Below the pieces are notes generated by a model. The model searched no databases, was not told where the DNA came from, and saw only the letters and a list, made by a program, of their open reading frames with translations. Below, piece by piece: positions 1-13,100 of a DNA stretch of 64,000 nt; the first letter of the stretch is position 1, and every line of letters begins with the position of its first letter. This stretch comes from Gavia stellata (lineage: Eukaryota; Chordata; Aves; Gaviiformes; Gaviidae). The stretch covers positions 1 to 64,000 of the forward strand of contig NC_082604.1 of assembly GCF_030936135.1 (NCBI RefSeq). Reading direction: 5' to 3'. Made by a program: the position numbers and the translations under genes.

Positions 1-1015
1 TGACCAACAGTCAGGAATAGGGACAAAACAAACCTCTCTTTCAAGCAAGAGAAAACGCACACCAAATGCATACATGCAACCGAGAAAGCGTCTCGTTCAG
101 CATCACGAGATACCTCTGCTGAACCAAGGCCGACAGAAGCATTTTAACATGTCGCACCTTTTTCTTGAGTTTTCCCACCTACTCTTAAAGTGACTTACAA
201 AGCTGACGGTATTTCTGTGGCCTGATCTTGGCTTCTCGTACCCTAGCATACATTTCACACCTATCTCGGGAGGCACTGAGCACTTCCTGCCAAATCCCAA
301 GAGCCCTCAACTCCTGGCTACTTTAGTCCTGATGTTGGGAAGCATGGGCTGTAGATGGGTAGAGGGCAACATGGAAAAAAAGGTCTGTGCAAGACGATGG
401 AGAAGCAGTACATGGGACAGAGGTGTGTAAGAGACAGCAGGCACTGGAGAGAGTCTGACAGAGACATGTGTTCCCCACATTATGCTTCAAACATAGCGTT
501 GTCATGGACTAAAACTTCATGTGTGCATACGCATGCTGCAATGGAGAGTCGAGGTTTCTCTCTTCCTCCACTCAGCAACTCCCAGAAAAACAACATTCCA
601 AAATCTCATGCCCATTTGAGGGGATCTACTTTAACAACCCCCTCAACACCAACTACTCTTCACTTTTATCCAAGGTAAAGCTGGGGCAGGGCAGGTACAC
701 CTGGAGAGGGAAATTGAGGTGGCTGGGACAACGGGGAAGGATGGCAGAAGACTGTCACGAGAAGGTGCTGGGTGCAGCACACCATGCTGACACCAGGCTC
801 CCCCAGCGAGGGACCAGCGCACAGGACATACAGAACAAGGACAGGCTCAGCCTCTGCCCCTTATCTGTTCACTTCTAAGCACTGAAACATGCAGAGGTTT
901 TGGAAGAAAATGTTTTAGAAGTTGCCCACAAAGCAAATTTAACATCATTCTGCTTAGAAAGGGCTCTGCTTTGAAGGACGCAGAGAGCGTGCACCACGCA
1001 GCGCCCAGCACTTAC

Positions 1016-1140
1016 CTGTGTCGTAGTGAACTACCAAGGACCTGGAATGGTGCCCCGTCTTCAGCGGGTGAAACTCCACTGTCACTTGCATGGCATCACC
1101 AATCCCAAGAGTCCCGACGGAGGGATCGACAGAGAAAGGG
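1016..1140 (-). CDS. HYDIN: HYDIN coding exon 6
   Basis: 125 bases with a ttgcag acceptor and a gtaagt donor, reading [20 protein letters not shown] then FHPLKTG and LVVHYDTG. The phase fits exon 5. This is the last HYDIN exon in the window; the frame continues left of base 1. Confidence 0.92.
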
Positions 1141-4100
1141 CTGCAAGGCAAAGAGAGCTATCAGGACTATTGCGGGAGATTTGGGGACTGTGTTCCTTTG
1201 GCAGTCTAGTTCCCTTCAGCTCGCTTGCGCAAGCAAGGAGCAAACAAACCACAGCCAGCAGAAGACAAACACAACATACAGGATCAGAAACAGAGCGACT
1301 GACTCCCGCTTCTGCAGAGATCCAGCCCTCAGATGATCCCATGGCATAAAATGACCTCATCTCCCCCATGCTCTGCGTCCGATTCTCTGCAGCCTCAGGA
1401 GTCCAACTGCTAGCAATACCATCAGAAAACGGCTTGTGAAGAGCACAGAAATGGTAACAGCTATTCGCATGCACAACCTGATGCTGATTTCCTCAGGAAT
1501 CTGTCTTTTCCTGCCACCCAGAAACCTCACCTCAAGAGATGCAAATGTCAAGGCAATACCTGTTGCAATGAGATCACAGCCTAGAAATCAGACAGAGAAT
1601 AAAAGTCTTTTTGAAGACCCGGGACTAGTTATGGTTCAATTTGCAGAATCCTTTTTTTTTTTACCTTGAAAGCATCCTGGTTTAGCCTAAGAAAGGGCAA
1701 GTTTTATCGGCATTTCAATGAAAGCTGCTCTAAGAAGAAAAGAACAACAGGAAATATCTGAATGCAAATGCAGACTGGAGTGATACCACAGCATGGAAAC
1801 AAAACACAAAAGGAGTATCCCATTTACAGCCTGAACAATTAAATCCCTAGCGAAATGAAGCACCATTAACAGGAGCATAGCAAGGCGAGTTTAACAGGAG
1901 GTTTTCTCTCTGTTCACAAGCAATGCAATCTGGGACTCCGGGTTGTACTCCAAGCTCGGTAACTGTTTGCCTGGCCCACCAGACAGTCTGTGCAATGTCT
2001 TGGAAATAATTATGAAAATGTGTTGGCATACTGTGGATTTAAGATGAGCAGTTATGATTTGTCACCAGGTAAACAGCTCTTGGCTGATAGAAACAAAACT
2101 CGATGCTTCAATGCTTAGGGCTAAGTCAGATAAAACATGCTTCTGCACAACGGCAGCTGCGCTTCATGGCTCTTGTACAGCCACACTTAGAAAACAAAAG
2201 TTACTGGGTTTAGTGCTTTGCTGGTGGTCAATTTGTCACCTTAAAACCACGTTCTGGAGAGTTTTACCATGATTAGAGGACACAATGCACACACCAAAAT
2301 AATGAGAACAACTGGAGCCATGCGCCAGCTGAACTTTGCTCACCTAAGTAGTGACAGCTGATGAAATTGCACTCAATAGAGCAGTTGGCAAGGACACTGC
2401 AAAAACATGCCTGACTTTACTGGGTATTTAGTTTGGTGGTCACAACTAGATCTGGACAGCCCCGAGGAAAACTGTACACCGATTTGCAAGTTCCTGCCTA
2501 TGTATTCTCCACAGCGATAAGCAGCAGCCTGCTGAAATAGCATCCTGGAGGCCTGCTTAAATAGCTTTGCCAGGCTTTGGTGGAAGCTCCTCTTGGACCC
2601 TCACGTTTCACAGGACAAAAGTAAGAAGTCTTCTTTCGAGCCCTGCTTTCCTGGGGAAGAAATTGAGGCTACTCAGGTGCACCAAGTCAGACAGTGGGTC
2701 TTTGCTGCATTCTTGACCTCGGCTCCTACACCAAGACCTCTGGGACCAAACGACTCTCAGCTCATTATCAACCAACTGAACTGGTTTCCTTGCAGATGCG
2801 GTGTCAAAAACGCATTACCCTCTCCAATTCAGCAAACCCCAAAACGGGTGACTGCCTTCTGAGACCAAAAGGAACAGCACAGGCTGACTGCAACACCATT
2901 CACATCAGGCATTTGATAGGGGACCACCGGAATACCCTGTGCTTGTGGCCTCCCAGAGCACGGGTGTATTTGGCTGACAGTGGTATGCAACCATTTCAGA
3001 AGGTACTTACCACCAGCAGGTTGCAAGCTAGCTACTAACATTCTAGCACTCTCCAGGAAGCCTAGGAGAGATAAAGCTCTAGGAGAAAATGCCCCCAACC
3101 CCTGCACCACAGAGTTGCTGCATTTTTTGCCTGTGCCCTCAGTAGCATTCTGCTTGGGGGCTGTAGTGCAGTCTTGAAGCCCGTGTCTGCTCGTCTCCAC
3201 TTAAGAGCTCATTCTACATAAGAATATTTGCTCCCAGGGACCAGACCAAACCTACCGGAAAACAAAGTTCCTGGACCACACAGTGTTACTGTCAGGACCT
3301 CAGTACCCTCAGCTCTGATCGACTGATCTCCAATTGCTCAGAATTACTTGCCAATAGAGACATAGCTGCTGATCAACTCTTAAATGTCTCTTCCACCAGC
3401 TCATAGCTGGTCATTTCCTAACACTGCATTTGGTCTACATGAACTGAGCTCCTAGAGCTGTCATCTGCCACGCACTATCCCATACAGCCCAAGGGCGGTC
3501 AGGTTGCCTTCCTTTACTTGTTCTTTCAAACTAACACAATTGGTCTTGTGAGATGCTGTGCTGGAGACACCACTGCAGTATGAAACTTCCCTGCAGCTTG
3601 CCGAGTTTTATCGAAGGTTGTATCATGCTTAAAACACTGTAAGCAACTGCCAGACCCACATGTCCTGCCCAGTTCCAGCTATGCCTGCAATACAGCAGCT
3701 CAGATGCTCTGGTTCTTTTTTGTTACTGCTTACCAAATCTATTATCACGCAACAGTATTTTGCACAAGCAAGATGTTGAGTTCCTTTACCTCTGAGTGCT
3801 CATGCGGTAGCGGGCCTCCCGGTTCCCGATGTTGCGAACCAGCAGTGTTTTCTGGGTGCTGTACTTGATGGGACAGACACCAAAGTTCAGCTGGTCAGGG
3901 AAGTCCAGGATGGCTCGGGCACCTATAGCTCGGATCGGCACAACGAACTTTTCCCTTTCCGTGATGCAGGTGAGCTGGTGGAAGTAATCCTGCAGGGAAA
4001 GAAGCAATCTCAGCACAGTCCATTTAGTACCATCCCCACGGCAGAAGGAAAGCTGCTGTTTTCCAGGACTCTAACAGAGGCATTCAATAATATAATAGTC

Positions 4101-7100
4101 CTTTTTGCCTGAATGACCTTTCAGTCCAGTAGCACGACTTGAACAGGGCTGCTAACTCGCAAAGAAGGAACAACCCCCTTGAGTCACCTGCTTTCCCAGC
4201 AAGCTGGCAGATCCAGACAAAATCATCTGACACTTGGATTCTGAGGCACCAAAATAGACTCATTTCATGTACGGGATTACAGCAGTAACAAGAACCTGCC
4301 TTGATCGCCACTGCAGACTATTAAAGGCACCACTAAGAACCCAGTTGTGCCACAGGGCCAACTCCAATCCCAGCAATGCAGTGACCTCCTTGAAGCTTGG
4401 CAGGAGATGCTCAGGTACATTTTCAGAAGGACTTTGCCACATGCATGATCAAGAGTCAGTCTGGTGAAATACTTAACAAGTTGGACACAATAATTGGTTT
4501 ATATCAGCTGAGTGTAGGGTACAGGTGTATTTCCCACCCCTTCCCATAGCATTATGGAGACAAAGCTGGGGACACACACCCTTAAAAGGTTATCTGATCC
4601 ACCTCCCCACCCCAGAACTGGCTCAGCTCTGTACCCACACTACTCAAGAGATGTTTGACAAGTACTTGAAAGCACTAACAACTCCACCCCTGCCCTCAGC
4701 AGCCTGTTCCAGCTCTGCCCTAGGCTTAAAGAGAGCTCTTCCTCTGTGTAACCTCAATTTCCCTTTACATCTCCTCCTAGCCTCAGCGGAGGCAGCAAAC
4801 AGCTTTGCTTCCTCTCCGCTGCATGACTGATGTCTTCATCACCTCTCTTTTGTACAGTCTCCAGAATAAGCGACTTGCTGCCTTGCTAGCATGCCTACCT
4901 GAGGAAGGTCCTACATCCCGACCAGAGCAAACTCAGCTCTGCTATTCCCAGTCATTGGCTTGCTCAGAAAAGAGACAGACACACACACCCCCCTCAAGCT
5001 GTCTGGCATTTAGCAGTAGGGAGGTGAATCCAATCACCAAAATCATTCTGCTGTAGGGTTGAGCAGATCGATCTCCAGATCTACAGTGTGGCATAGCTGG
5101 GCTGGAAGTATCACCTTGCCCCCCGCTGAAAGCAGTGGTAAAACTGTTTCGTAGGGCCAGGAGCCATTACCTCCAGCAGCTCTTATTGACAAGTTGATAA
5201 AAGCTCTGCCTCTGATCACTCACTTGCTGTCCTGATCTTTTTTCCACTCAGTGCTTTTATCTCGTTTGGTATTTTTATAATTGTTGAAGCAGCAAGCAGA
5301 CAATTTAGGATTTGCACACAGCAGCAAACCCCCTCAACCAGACAAGATTCAGATTCCTCTGCCCTTGGGATTTCCTGCTCCCATACCCATCCTCTCCAAG
5401 CCTGCAAGGGACCTACAGCAGCCAGACGAGGCACAGACACAGAGCTACAGCTTTAGCACAAAAGTTAACACCCAGCGCTTACCAACCGCCTGTTTGGCTG
5501 GGGTTTAAGGTTGCAGTAACAGACGCCGTCACATCCAAGGTGGAAAAAGAATAAAGAAGGATCTTTTATTCTGGGTATCTCAAATATTCACACTGGATAT
5601 TGCAGAAGGGCTTTTGCTTCTCATATTTGGAAGGCAAAATACCAGGAAAGGAACTGCAGCAAATGACCTACAGACTGGAAGATCACATTTCAGGAATGCG
5701 TTTCATCCTCAGCAAGTCCTTCTGAATTAGCAATTTTGTACTGAACCTTGCAGCCTAAGCCCTCTAAAATAAAAGCTATGGGCAGTCCATGTGAATTTAA
5801 AGCACCTGTTAGCTGGGTACTTCACATCCTGGACTGTTTAGATCCTCAGAAACTGCATTAGCAAATAAAGAATCCTATTTACTTTTTTTGTTGTTATTTT
5901 GGCCACACTACTGTAACAAAGGCATTGTAAATCGAATTGAAATCTGCGTGCCTTATTAAGTCTTGGCATGCCATACTGACTTATCTCTCCCTTCCAGATG
6001 CCAGGTAGACAGAGGAGGACACAAGGAGTTCAGATCAGCAGGGGGATAAAGAAAAAAGAAAACTTCAACAGTTGGAGGCATTTGAGGGAATTAAAAGGAA
6101 ATAATTTTCAAGTCATTGTCATCGCTAAGGAGCAGATCAGCAGCAATGTAAATAAGAGCCCAAGGAATCAATCCCCCCAAAAGCAAGCACAGGCAGCCTT
6201 CCCAGCTCCGCTGCCAGTGAGGGGCACTGGGACTGCCTCCACAGCAGCACCTGGGGAAGAGACTTCTCCAGGTGTGCGAAGACAAGGCTAAAGCAACAAG
6301 GATTTGGCCTCGCAGAGACAACCGCGACCTCTGAGAGAGAAAGCTGCCTCTTGCCATTCACATACACACATGTTGTGTGCTGAGCCCCTTCTCCAGGGAC
6401 ACCCTGGGACGCTGCATCCTCTACAAAGCTTGACTCAAAGCACTTCAGCACGTGCTGACCCTTCAACCGCGCTCTAGGACCCCAAAGTGGGACCTCGCAG
6501 CAAAGCTGAATGCAGCGTCAGGCCAAACGGGGTGGGGGGGGGGAAACCAAGGAAAGAGGGGTGCCAGGCAGAAGCTGGCTGCTCACACTGCTGTGAATCC
6601 ATGGTCCTGTAAGCTTTTGAAAGCTGAATCGCCCTCCCCTGGAAAATCAAGGCTGCAATTCTCCACAGCAGCACTGCCCTGTCTTACCAACTCTGCTATG
6701 CACTTACCCACAGTCTAGGGGTACAGTCGAAGCCAGTTTAAAATCTTGTTTGACTTTGCAACTGCAAACCCTTAGCAGGCTGTTTAAAACCAGGTCTCTA
6801 AGTAAACATGCCTGGGTGAGGGAGGGGTTGCATCACTTCCATGCTTTAAAGACCATTGTGTTTAGATGCAGCTTCAGGCTATAGATTTTCATGAAAATAC
6901 GACTCCATGCTTCATACAGCTCCGCTCTCAATTTCAGGGAAAATGCAGTTCATTGTATGATGGTTCCTCTTCTCTTACTCCCCTTTGATAAGCAGTAAGT
7001 TACAAGCTCTGGCCTGCAAAGTATCACCGATGGCATTTGAATTAGCACCCGCTGAAATTAAAGCAACTGCTTGTATCAAAGGTGTCACTTCAAGCTCTTT

Positions 7101-10100
7101 GCAAACTCAGGCTAACATCCATTACTGTCACAGAGATAGCAGCCTTAACTGCCCAGTATGCCAGCAAACTCGGATGTCAGTTTTACTGTAGAACCGATCC
7201 TAAACACCTCACTGGGTTCCTTGCAGCAGGCAACTGCAAAGAAGAGATCCTTGTAGCAGGAGGTAGCATAGTAAGTCAAACAGGGCAAGCTCCCTGCTGA
7301 AACCATGATACCATCAAGGCTGGAAAATAAGGGCTGTTAAAAGAGAGGAGGGAGGCTGGAGGATGAAGATGGCTTCAGACGAGAAGGGGTACCCCTCTTC
7401 CTGCCTCCCTCAGCCACCAAGTCACAGGATGCTTTGAAATCAGTCCCTTCGCTCCAGGTTCATTTTGCGCAGGGCCATTTGCCTTGATCTTCTGCCCCTT
7501 GCCTCCTCCCAGGAGTCTTCTTGAAAGTATACTTGGAATAGCTTCCGTGTGCTACAAAACATCTAACACGGCTGGACTGAATTTTAAAGGAGTTCATTTC
7601 AGTAATGGAACAGCTCATCGTCCTGTCATATTTCATATTAATCAATGAGCATTAATTCAGCCTCCACTGAGCATCGGTAATGAATTTTGCAAACCTTACA
7701 GACTGAACTTGGATTGCCTGAAAATATTGTATTGCTACAGTGAAAAGAGCAAGAAGACAAAACAGAATAGGCTGTGCTGTGGTTCTATAGTCGTCTTCCT
7801 TCCTTCTTCCTTTAAGATAATCTATTGATAAGCCTAAAGGACACACAAATGTCAGTATTTCTGGCTGTTGTTTATTTGCCAGTCAGTTCCACGATGGTTT
7901 CCAGTTAGGCAGAGACTGTCAGACCATTGCACAAGGACACCCGGGAACACAGGTGGCACGAGAACACCCCCGCTGTACAACCGGAGCCATAAAACAGAAA
8001 TGCGTCAATCAGAAGCAGCAAGAACAACTAATTGCACATGTTGCCCAACAGAAGAATTAGCATTTCATATTTGTAACACAAGTGCCAATAAAGAGACATG
8101 TCAGCTATTTATACACTTTCTGACAGTCCAATCACGTGGCACATTCCCAAATGACTGCGAGACAATAGGAAACGGCTCATTTTTCAAGAAAGGCCTGCAT
8201 GGCACATGGCATTTCAGCCACTAACAACTCCCATGGTCCTTTTAGTTAGGGCTTAGCTGCAATTTTACTCCCCTGAATCGTGAGAGACTTCACTGAAGTC
8301 AGACGTACCCTGGGGAAGAACAGATTCAAATCAAGAGAATTATAGAAACCAGCTCCACACCACGAAAACTCGCCAACCTTGACAGAGGGGTTTGTACCTG
8401 CATCCCAATTCACTGGGTTGTCCACAATCCCAGTGGATCATGGAGCAGCAGAGAGGCAGAGGTTGTGCCAAGGGAGCACTCATAAGCCTTCCACAGCTAA
8501 ACCACAGATATTCTGCATGCCAGCAACTGCAAGCCCAATGCAGGTGGCTTTACAGAACCATTTCCCAGAGCCTGCCTCTTCACTAAGGGGTTTTCAAGGT
8601 GCTGTACACCTCCTGACCATGCTACTGATGCATTTCTAGCTGAGCTACAGCACTCAGGTACTTCGCTGACTCACGCTCCGCCAAGGACGAGACAAAATGT
8701 TCGATTTGTACAAAATTCTGATTCGGCTGTATAAACCCCGACGTGCTCCTCACCGAGCAGCACGCACCCCTCTCCCAATGCCCTGCACAACCCCTGCACG
8801 GGGCACAAAACCCAGTTCAGAACCCTGCCAGGGTGTCGCCGAAGCTGTGAGGAAGACCTCTCGCTGGCAGAGTTCCCTACTCCAGATGCTCACCTGTTCA
8901 AGGGCAAGACAAGGGACAAAGTATTGGACATCAGTGCTCTTGGCAGTTATCTCACCCTACTTCTACTTGTGGTGATGTTCACGTGTTGCTCTGCTGCCTC
9001 TCGAAACTTGAAGAGCAGCACTTTGCCGCCCTTCATGGGCGCCCGTTTACCTCTTCCACCCCAAAAATGAACACTAATTTATACTAACAAATCACATTTT
9101 AAAGGCACCACTGTACTTTGCAAAGCCTACCTCAGTGACATTAAGCTCTCGTGTCACTTGGGTAGCATGGAGAACTGCCCGAGGCCAACATAATTTTTAC
9201 CCTAAATATTAATGATGTTAAATAATTTCTCAGTCCCTCCAAAGGAACAGATTATTTCACAAGCATGGGGAGCCAGGCACCACAGGGCATTTCCTCTTCA
9301 GTTTTCTATATCCATACTGTTTGAGGACAGGACAAAGTGTTAAACTGAATCTCAGCTGCAAATGGAAGATGAGAAAACAGCTATGCCCAAAGAGATCTTG
9401 CACCTCTGGCCTGCTGCAGAAACACCAGCTGGCTCAGAGCTATCCCCTAACCTTGCCTCTCCAACAAAGTCATGCGAAAAACAGTGCTAAGGGGTGGCGG
9501 GGGGCTGGCGGAAGGAGTCAGCCTGCCTGTCTTTGTATGCCTGCAATGCTTCCTCCCTTCCCTGCCATGCTTCCTCCCTTCCCTGCCATGCTTCCTCCCT
9601 TCCCTGCCATGGACTAAATCCTCTGTATTAACAAGCCTCCAGGTAACAGCACTGACCCTTCGCATCACAGCACTGAGAATCAGACTTGCCAGGGCCACGG
9701 CACTGGTATTCAAACCTCCAAGCAAAAGTATGTGTGGCACAGAATAGGCGCCAGGTGACAGAGCAACCACAATAACACGCATGAAGACACAGCCACACCG
9801 GTATTACTGCCCACAGGCTCTGGGGTAAGGGGTCTGCCTGCAGACTGTACCTGCCCCTTTAGTCCTAGACATGCTCTGCCAGGCAGATGTCTCACTGTCA
9901 TCTGCAGCACATCAACCTCCCGCTGAGTTAAGGACATCTAGAGCTCAGTGGCTCTGCACTAGCCTGGCTCCCTGCCACAGGCACAGCACTCCCTCTCCCC
10001 TACACTCGCAGCTGGATCGCAGACAGGCAAGTATCCTCAGGGACAGCACGGCTGCAAGGCTTGGAAACACAGGGGATGAAAAAGCATCATCTTTGCTCCA

Positions 10101-13100
10101 GTCCAGAGCCAGGCAGGGAAGTGCCTGCCAGGTGGGAAAGAGAAAACCTCTCTGGATCTACTCATGCCTCTAGGATTTTCCATAATAATTACACCCCTGC
10201 CATTGAGATGGCTAAACATCTTATCAACACCCCTCCCTGACACTTTCCTACTGTTCCACGTGCACCTTCCCTCACAAACGCTCAAGAAAGCACAGGGAGG
10301 GAAAGCACAGCCTGCGAGTCCCTGCTGCAGCGTCTAGCAGCACCCTGCAATGCCAAGATGTGACCAGCTGCAGCCTGGAGCAGACCTCACAGCAGGGTGT
10401 GGACTACAACCGGCATGCAAAAAAAGCGATTACTTTAGACACAACGTTCAGCTGTGTCACTACTGTGTCCAACGTGATATACATTAAGGTGACTGCAGTT
10501 TTCAAAGGTGGTGGTCCTCACTCTGATCAGGCTTACTTCGGGTCCCCCAAATAACAGGTCACTTTTAAACAGACCTTTGTATCTATAATTAGTGGAGCAA
10601 ACCCATAATTATGCAGCAACGCACAGATACTACAAACCGACACCTTGAGAGGCTGCCCCACCACAGACAGTAGACTCTCTTATCCCTGAAGCCAATAGAC
10701 ATTACGTTAAATGTGCCAGCGCTGAAGGATAAAAACAGTCTGAAACATGGAAGAGCCTCCAGCCTGTGAGAGCATAATCTTCACCATGGGGAAAGAGTTT
10801 CCCCCAGTTCTAGATCCAGTGCAACCCCACCAAAACCAGGACAGTTCCACAAAACCCACACCAGATGCCCTGGTCTGAATCCGGCCCTGCAGGTGCAGCT
10901 TCCCCTGAAGGCACCAACCTCTTGGCACCTCCACTCTCACCTTGTTCTCCTCAGGGGTGAAAAGGATGCGGAAAGTGGAACGCATGCCAGGTGCTACCTT
11001 ACGGTACACATCCCTGGGGCCGATCAACTTGAAATAAGGCGAGCTCTCCAGGACGACCTTCACCAGCCGAGGAACCTGCAGGAAAGACATGAAACTATGA
11101 CTTTGCCAGTTGTGGAAACACGAGGAGAAGAGACCTAGCCATGCCCTGGTGACATCCTTCCTCAATCACCTTTCCAAAGCACTTTTACCTCTCGAGGTGC
11201 ATACACATAATACACAAGGGTGGACCTGAATCCCTTCGGCTGGGGCAAAATAGCTCCAGGCCAGAGGCAGTAGGGCAATGCCCTGCTGTGAAGGAAGTGC
11301 CAAGCAGATAAGACACCAGCAGCATGGCGATAGGATACCAGAATTAAGTCATCCACATAGTCAACAAACCCAGAGAACCTGCTTGCTTCTGCCTGCGCAC
11401 ATCCATGCCATCACACTTCTAAAGGGGGAATGTATCATCTGAAGGCAAAACAGGACGTTGTTATACTGGGGCAAGGAAGAAATTCACTTCTAACATACCG
11501 GGTTTGAGCAGGGCAGTCAAGCTGCAATGCTACAGAGTCATGCAGGCAGACCAACAAGAGAAGGAGACCACAGATATTGTGGCCTTACTGGGAATAAAAG
11601 CAAGCTGAGGAGCAAAAGGAGGAACATAGGAAAACAAAGGGACAACCCCAGAAACAAGGAGATGGCTAAGAGAATTTAAAGGGGGCTGTAGAGAAGCAAG
11701 GAAGAAGCATGATACTCTACAAGGAAAGGCTGATGCAGAAGATCAGAGCAGTCAACTTACCACAACAATGGCAAGCCAGACGACCCCCCAGGCTGTGCCT
11801 ATCAATTATGGGCTTCAAAGGCATTTTCTGCCTTGAGATGCATGACCAGCACTGACTCACAGTGTGGTTTCATTATTAAAAGCCAATCTCAGCTCTCCGG
11901 AGGCTCTTGCTGCCTGCTGATTGTAGCCAGGCAGCTGCCAGTGCAGGCAAGGCAGATCTCTGGGCATTCCTCCCCACACCCGGGAGTCCCTGCAGGCACC
12001 CTGCTGCAAGTTTCTGCCCTCTGGGATGCCACAAACACAGAGACTGCACACAGGCATTTTCTAGCACACGGATATCAACCCCTGAGCACCAAACCTCATC
12101 TCAGAAAGTCTAAAACAGGTGATTTTGACTGACAGGCAGCTTCACTGAGAAACAACGAACCCACATGAGGCTTGGCAAAAGTGGAGATCCATTCTGCACC
12201 ACCCACCCGAGCCTGATAACCCACGGCTGAGGCAGTCCTGAACTCTCCAATCTCCCTTTGCTCCCAGCAATGCCCTGGGGCAGCGAGTTCCCAGAGCCAA
12301 TTTCACACTGCAGACAAACATTTGGGTCACCAAGTCCCTTGGGAGATGAGTTAAGACCTTCAGCAAAAGCCACCCAGAAGACGTGAGGAGCAGCCTGAAG
12401 ACAGAAAAGCACTTGTACAAAACACAGGTACAAACAGGAAGTATGTAGCAAAGCGCTTCTGTATTTGAATGATTACAGAGCCTCTCTTTGGAATACACTT
12501 TGCTGTCAGCTGGATTTTGATGGAGCAGACAGCACCAGGCTACCATGCAGTATAAGTCAGTATGATTCAGAAGAATCTGGGAAACTGGTGAGAAAACTGA
12601 GACAGAGCACATGTTGCTTTTCTCTAGGACATTATCAAAAGCCAACGAAAGTAAAATATAATAACCTCTCTTAGGACTATCATCTCTAACTTTGTGTACT
12701 TAAATATGCCAAGGATTTTCCTTAGAGCCGATCTTACTTTCACACCAGCACTATCCAATGGTTGAGGTCTTACTAGCTTCAAAACTAATTCATTTTGGAA
12801 AAAAAAAAAAATCAACAGTTCACACATTGCCTCCTCTTTACAGGGCATACAAATCCCAAGGTGCAGCTGTACAAGTTTAGGATTTTTTACTGGGAAAGGC
12901 AGAAATGTTGATGCAGATGTTCTTTTCCACTTGAGGAAGCAGGAATAGAGCAAATTAACTGTTTGCCTGTTGGCTGGTACTTGGCAAAGACAAACATTTT
13001 GAAGTGCCACATGGATAACGGAGCACCTGAAGCCAAAAGACTTAGTGGGAATGAAGCAAAGCCATAGGGAAAGAGAAACTGAGGCACACTTTAATCAGGA

